The notes under the pieces: generated by a model
What the model was told of the DNA's origin: nothing
The model's input: the letters and a program-made list of their open reading frames with translations, nothing else
The model's database searches: none
NCBI GenBank assembly: GCA_035610365.1
Contig: CM069432.1
Coordinates: 79,426,520 to 79,490,519, forward strand
Direction of reading: 5' to 3'
Source: Aquatica leii
Taxonomy: Eukaryota > Arthropoda > Insecta > Coleoptera > Lampyridae
Length of the DNA stretch: 64,000 bases
Shown here: in pieces, positions 59,500-64,000 of the stretch
How the letters are laid out: each line of letters begins with the position of its first letter
Numbering within the stretch: position 1 is the first letter of the stretch
Position numbers and translations under genes: made by a program

Positions 59500-60240
59500 A
59501 AAGGTGTGAAAATGATTGAGTCAAAAAATGAAAGTGTACACTGGAATACACAATCATTTCCGCAACATGGAAGAGGATCTGTGGCAAATGTAATATAGCT
59601 TACACTAAAAAAATTTGTTTTGAAGATGACTAATATTGACAGTTAAAATGTGTTTGGTGATGACTGGGAAAACTTAGATGATATTACTTTGAAATCATAC
59701 ATGGGTTTACTATTAAATGCAGAAACAGGTGCAAGTTCTTATGTTTTTAAAGCACAAGTGTCTACTGGAAAACAACTTAGTGCAATTCTTAAAAAATTAA
59801 GGATTGTTACATATGATTATTCTATCACCTCAAATAAGTTAGGAAAAATACTTCTCAAAATAAAGGAGGTTAAGAACAATTTGAAAAAATAAAGTAGAAC
59901 TACCCATTATGCAGAAAAAGAAGGATTTATATACTTTAACATTTAATTTTATCAAACATACAACAGTTGTATCGTATATACCAAAAAGAATAAAAAAAAT
60001 CATTCTAATGAGTACAATACATCACGATCAGGAAATTAAAAACAGAGAAGATATAAAACTAAAAATTATTTTTGATTATAACTTCAAGATAGAAGCAGTT
60101 GATGCATTCGATCAATTAACAACATTCAGCAACATGTACACTTTAAAGCATTTATGAAGGCGCATGACTCAGCAACTTTTAATTTGCAGTGTTGACTCAC
60201 AAACTGGCCAACTATAACATTAAGGAGTATCTATTATTTA
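59500..60240 (+). pseudogene. piggyBac-type transposase, broken and internally deleted
   Basis: The first part (about 59535-59892) has SVHWNTQSFPQHGRGSVANVI, then FGDDWENLDDITLKSYMGLLLNAE and ILKKLRIVTYDY..SNKLGKI, which is the start of the piggyBac DDE domain. The second part (59909-60157) has TVVSYIPKRIKKIILMSTIH, NREDIKLKIIFDYNF and EAVDAFDQL, carrying the third catalytic Asp. About 150 residues between them, with the first two catalytic Asps, are missing at the short gap 59892-59909. The C-terminal cysteine-rich domain is not seen. Stops occur before 59640. TTAA-flanked ends were not located. Confidence 0.8.
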
Positions 60241-60407
60241 TCTTTCTACAAAGGTCAGGTAAGCGATAACAATGCATGAATGCTCTACACTTAATATATA
60301 TTTTAGCCAATAAAGTTAATTTTCTTAAATCGAAATCATTTAAACAGTTGACTATTTCTTTTTAAATTCGCAATTTTTGAAAAACGTAAACCATTATAAA
60401 ACCTTTT

Positions 60408-60902
60408 ATTATTTGTTTCTAACTGCATACTTTAATTCTATGTCAATTTCTTATTATGTTAAAATATTTGACTTTGTCGATATTTTGAAAACATGTATTT
60501 TAGACGATATCTCATATACTAGGCCGATTCTAACAAAATTTAAACCACCTAACTGTAGAAAAAATATTATTTCTAAAATGGTGGAGTAATCAAATAACGA
60601 AATTAATACAGGAAAAAATTATAAAACTTGTTTCGTATTATATATCTATTATTATAAATGTATTGTAAATAAAAATAGTAAATACATATGTTTATTAATT
60701 TTTGAAATTGATTATAGCGATTTAAAAAATGTAATCACTTAAACAGCTTTTCGATTGTCATTTTATTAAAAATTGGTTTAGTAGTTTTTGAGATATCGAA
60801 TGCAAACTCACTGATCCACATACCAAAAAATACATTTTTGAGATTCGTGTAGATCCAAAATTTGAAATTGGTATCATCAAAAAATGCCGAGATACGATAC
60901 TC
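60408..60902 (-). repeat. ~500-bp inverted repeat, left copy
   Basis: The reverse complement of 63501-64000 at about 95%, continuous through its whole length. It is AT-rich and noncoding. The small open frames at 60377-60589 and 60735-60923 fall in it and read as accidental. The inner edge is the word GATACGATACTC at 60891-60902. The outer edge may extend further, because the right copy runs off the window. Confidence 0.85.
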
Positions 60903-61489
60903 CTCATTTTGAGATAATTGCAATACTTTCCTTATGCTTCGTATTATTATATTTATTAAAATACATAACTATAATTTTACTCTCACACATTGATTGTTTT
61001 TTAGTACCAATTGGAAATAATATAAGCACAATATTGTCATATCCAAAGAGATATTTTTTATGATTAATACACACTCGTGAAATAAATACGCATAACACAA
61101 AATATTTAAAAAATATTCTATAAGCATTTTAACAAACAAATGTAAATTGGATGAAAATTAAAAGTTTTATTACAAGCAAAGCACAAGATAAAACACTAGT
61201 AATATATGATTATCACTAATTAATAATATATAATATAAACACACAGTAACATATTATATTGATAATAATAGTTTCATTTTGATTTAATGAATTTGCTACA
61301 TTTTCTTTACGAAATCGGTTTTCGTATGATCAACAAATAATTATGAGTTACAATAACTCATTGTCAATTTACAAATACAACAGAAAAATAAATAAAATTA
61401 CATCAAAGTTTAATACCTCGTCCACAGCCCGTTGTTTGCGATGCAATCAGTTAATGTATTTCTTATAGAGTTAACTATGTTCTCACAAA
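60903..61489. other. AT-rich spacer, no gene seen
   Basis: Nothing recognised. TTAATTAATTAATTAATTG at 61493-61511 is a short simple repeat at its end. Confidence 0.4.
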
Positions 61490-61770
61490 GATTAATTAAT
61501 TAATTAATTGTCCCACACTCGGAAAACATGATTATCTAGTGCTTGGATGGTTCGGATGTTGAGATTACCAAGAATATCTCCGTTATCTCACCTGCTAACC
61601 ATGCGAGCCTAAATATTTTCGATGGGGTTCAAATTAGGAGATTTTAAGGGCTAGTCGAGACAGGTCACTTCATGGTTATTATCAAACCATTGCCGAACTA
61701 CTCTCGCCGTATGCACTGAACTATTGTCTTGCACAAACAATATTCGTAGAGGTTTGTGATATATGGCACG
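61490..61770 (-). pseudogene. Tc1 transposase C-terminal part
   Basis: On the minus strand ILFVQDNSSVHTARVVRQWF holds the second catalytic Asp. It is followed by a stop where Trp is expected (LDWP in the family), then LKSPNLNPIENI with the Glu, and ARMVSR..DNGDILGNLNIRTIQALDNHV to about 61495. The Asp-Glu spacing is 35 here, one more than the Tc1 standard of 34, through an extra Asn. A second stop lies after NPIENI, again at an expected Trp codon. It opposes a Tc1 N-terminal piece at 61993, so the element is rearranged. Confidence 0.8.
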
Positions 61771-61992
61771 GACGGTTAGTTATAACCTAATTAAAACTGA
61801 AACTTGTTATGACCTAATTAGGATTTAATTTAGTCTTTTCAAATAGTGTAACCTTGGTATACAACTTAGCCAATCGTTTATGACAGATTATACTAATAAG
61901 TTTCAACAAAACTTTGCGTATTTTTCAGTCTCTGCTTTGAACTATTCGTAAACAGTTATTGTATTACTATACCTACTACTAGTTATCTAAGA

Positions 61993-62088
61993 ATGGATAG
62001 ACGTGGGCATCTCTTGGAAGTTCAAGCACGTGCAGTAGGTTTACATAAAGCCGGAAAATTTTCTAGAGAAATTAGTAGAATAGTTGAA
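61993..62088 (+). pseudogene. Tc1 transposase N-terminal part
   Basis: ATG at 61993 opens [32 protein letters not shown], the beginning of a Tc1 helix-turn-helix. The frame ends at a junction with the hAT remnant near 62088. Normally the rest of a Tc1 gene would follow on the plus strand. Here the matching C-terminal part is on the minus strand to the left, so an inversion or two separate insertions took place. Confidence 0.7.
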
Positions 62089-63505
62089 GTGAAGTTCCTC
62101 TTCTACTGATAAATTTTTATTAGTGGTAATGTTTAAGAAAGGATTTCTAATCCAGTCGTACTCACTAATATTTAGAGAAGGAAAATAATGCTGAAGTTTT
62201 TCTTCTAAGTTAATTAATATTTCAAATATTGTATTTAAAATCCTACTGTCACGTTTAAGTTTTGAAACTAGCGGAAACATATCTAAATTGTTATCTTTTA
62301 TTCTTCTCTTCCACATACCCAATTTATCATTAAAAGAATTAATTTTATCAGTAGATACTAACAGATTTTTTTGTTTGCCTTGTAAACTTACATTTAGTTT
62401 ATTTAAGTGATGAAATAAATCTGCCAGAAATGCTACCTTTGAACACCATTCTTCATTACTCAAATAATCACTAAATTTGTTTTGCTCAGTTGTAAAATAT
62501 ACAAGTAATTCTTCTCGTAATTCATAAAATCGTGCTAATACCTTGCCCTTTGATAGCCATCGCACTTCTGTGTGCAGTAATAACACTAAATGTTCTGCTT
62601 CCATTGCTTCACATAGTTTCGAAAAAATGCGAACTTTTTGAGGCTTGCTTTTTATAAAACAACCTGCTGAAGAACATTTGTCAATTAATCGCCGATACAT
62701 TTTGAAATTAAATTTTCTCGATGTAAAAAGCAGTGGGTTGTAATAATACAAGGATTGCATTCTTTAAATCTTGTCACAAATCCTTTAATTTTTCCAGTCA
62801 TTGATTTCGCTCCATCAGTGCATATTCCAACGCAAGATTTCCAACTGAGATTAAAACTTTTCAAATGTTTGTCAGTTGTCATGAATATATCTTTGCCAGT
62901 TGTTCTTTCAGGTAATTCTTTACAAAAGAAAAATTGACTAATCACATCTCCGTCAAAAATAATTCTAATAAAAGCAATTGATTGAGCTTTTTCACTTATA
63001 TTCATCGATTTGCAGGGCAAATATGTTATCACGTTTGAGGTGTTCTATTACTTGAGTTTCTACGTCTTTCGACATATCTTGAATTCGTCTGCTAATAGTG
63101 TTATTTGAAAGCAGGATTTTTAAAATTTCTTTTTCTCCTATTAAAGTTTTGACCATTAAACGACAAGCTGGTAAAATTAAATTTTCAGCAATAGTATGAG
63201 GTTTCTTTTTTTTGTGCTATAAGCTCGGCAACTAAGAAACTACATTTCTGTGTTTTACTTGAAGTTTTTATGTAATTTGTAAATGACTCGGCTTGTTTGT
63301 GAGACGATTTTATTAACGTTTTGAAATAATCAGGAGTCTTTGATTTTAAATTAGGATGTTTTGTATCCAAATGGCGTTGTAATTTATTAGAAACCATAGA
63401 AGCATTTGAAAATTTATCGTTACAAACAACGCAAATTGGTATAAGACAGTATTTATCTTATGTCCATGAAAATCCCAATGCTATGTATTTTTCGTCATAC
63501 GAGTA
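62089..63505 (-). pseudogene. hAT transposase (ZBED/SCAND3-like), nearly full length, broken
   Basis: Minus strand in order: SYDEKYIALGF..T, then the BED finger CVVCNDKFSNASMVSNKLQRHLDTKH (about 63435-63355) and [11 protein letters not shown] (63230). After that come [15 protein letters not shown] and the LQIDES core start (about 63100-63000), [15 protein letters not shown] (62825), [10 protein letters not shown] (62720), [24 protein letters not shown] (62550) and [22 protein letters not shown] (62450-62380). It ends in the region KNLSVEEEL near 62110. The C-terminal hAT dimerisation segment is lost at the Tc1 junction. Frame changes lie near 63200, 63020 and 62760. The first bases are cut by the inverted repeat at 63501. 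It is a different family from the hAT piece at 43955. Confidence 0.85.
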
Positions 63506-64000
63506 TCGTATCTCGGCATTTTTTGATGATATCAATTTCAAATTTTGGATCTACACGAATCTCAAAATGTATTTTTTTGGTATGTGGATCAGTGAGTTTG
63601 CATTCGATATCTCAAAACTACTGAACCAATTTTTAATAAAATGACAATCGAAAAGCTGTTTAAGTGATAACATTTTTTGAAATCGCTATAATCAAATTCA
63701 AAATTAATAAACATATGTATTTACTATTTTTATTTACAATACATTTATAATAATAGATATATAATAATGAAACAAGTTTTATAATTTTTTTCCTGTTTTA
63801 ATTTTCGTTATTTGATTACTTCCACCATTTTAGAATTAATATTTTTTCTACAGTTAGGTGGTTTAAATTTTATTAGAATCGGCCTAGTATATGAGATATC
63901 GTCTAAAATACATATGTTTTCAAAATATCGACAAAGTCAAATATTTTAACGTAATAAGAAATTGACATCGAATTAAAGTATGCAGTTAGAAGCAAATAAT
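63501..64000 (+). repeat. ~500-bp inverted repeat, right copy, continues past the window
   Basis: Inverted match of 60408-60902. Its inner edge GAGTATCGTATC at 63501 lies directly beside the first codons of the hAT transposase, cutting off whatever preceded them. High identity between the copies contrasts with the decayed genes between them. Confidence 0.85.

Noticed and set aside
60377-60923. Two small open frames (60377-60589 plus, 60735-60923 minus)
   Set aside because: Both lie largely in the 500-bp inverted repeat. The matching sequence near 63501-64000 does not keep a shared reading frame of any recognised type.
1-64000. CRISPR array, bacterial operon, riboswitch or other prokaryotic system
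   Set aside because: Repeats here are not regularly spaced short direct repeats with unique spacers, genes carry introns and are eukaryotic transposon genes, and there are no ribosome-binding sites or operon-like spacing.

Overview
The window looks like AT-rich, gene-poor repeat DNA from an arthropod, most likely an insect. The reasons are the mix of transposon families (Ty3/gypsy, BEL/Pao, Penelope-like, R1/I-like and RTE-like LINEs, mariner, Tc1, piggyBac, two hATs, a Harbinger-type MITE), the short 54-61 bp introns in one transposase, and coding patches less AT-rich than their surroundings. The species cannot be fixed from the sequence. I found no convincing intact host gene. Almost every stretch that reads as protein belongs to a mobile element, and nearly all of these are broken.

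Layout. 1-6865 is a Ty3/gypsy fossil (element A), entering from the left edge and ending in its 3' LTR. A solo LTR of a second family (B) lies inside its pol with a 4-bp target duplication. A 1.6-kb piece of B (LTR end, primer site, gag) also sits in pol, between two 128-bp copies of A. 7679-11213 is a mariner-like element with TA flanks whose left arm is split by roughly 318-bp repeats. 12392-15219 is a 2.8-kb element with about 290-bp terminal inverted repeats (TIRs), an 8-bp flanking duplication and a spliced-looking RING-finger gene. 15770-20921 is bounded by about 260-bp inverted repeats and interrupted by a 3-kb LINE with a clean 12-bp target duplication. 20969-21306 is a small hairpin MITE. 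21739-23287 is a three-exon transposase whose second Asp and Glu lie 82 residues apart (DD82E).

27945-32600 is a minus-strand BEL/Pao fossil split by a 5'-truncated RTE-like LINE (15-bp target duplication). 33060-34570 is a decayed LINE. 38284-39070 is a broken DUF7869-like gene. 39417-39572 is a whole-looking Harbinger-type MITE. 43100-46580 holds a tRNA-like SINE head, a hAT N-terminus and matching hAT end, a pogo-type end and another copy of the dispersed repeat. 51350-54740 holds an RTE-like LINE, a gypsy fragment and the GIY-YIG end of a Penelope-like element. 57344-58829 is a TIR element with a possible terminal exon. 59480-60240 is a piggyBac remnant. 60408 to beyond 64000 is a pair of about 500-bp inverted repeats enclosing Tc1 pieces and a nearly complete hAT transposase.

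The main biology is nested insertion, so target duplications give a relative order of events. The most unusual objects are the RING-bearing TIR element, the 500-bp inverted repeat pair at the right edge, and the chimeric A/B gypsy locus. Long stretches between these are AT-rich and show nothing I can name.
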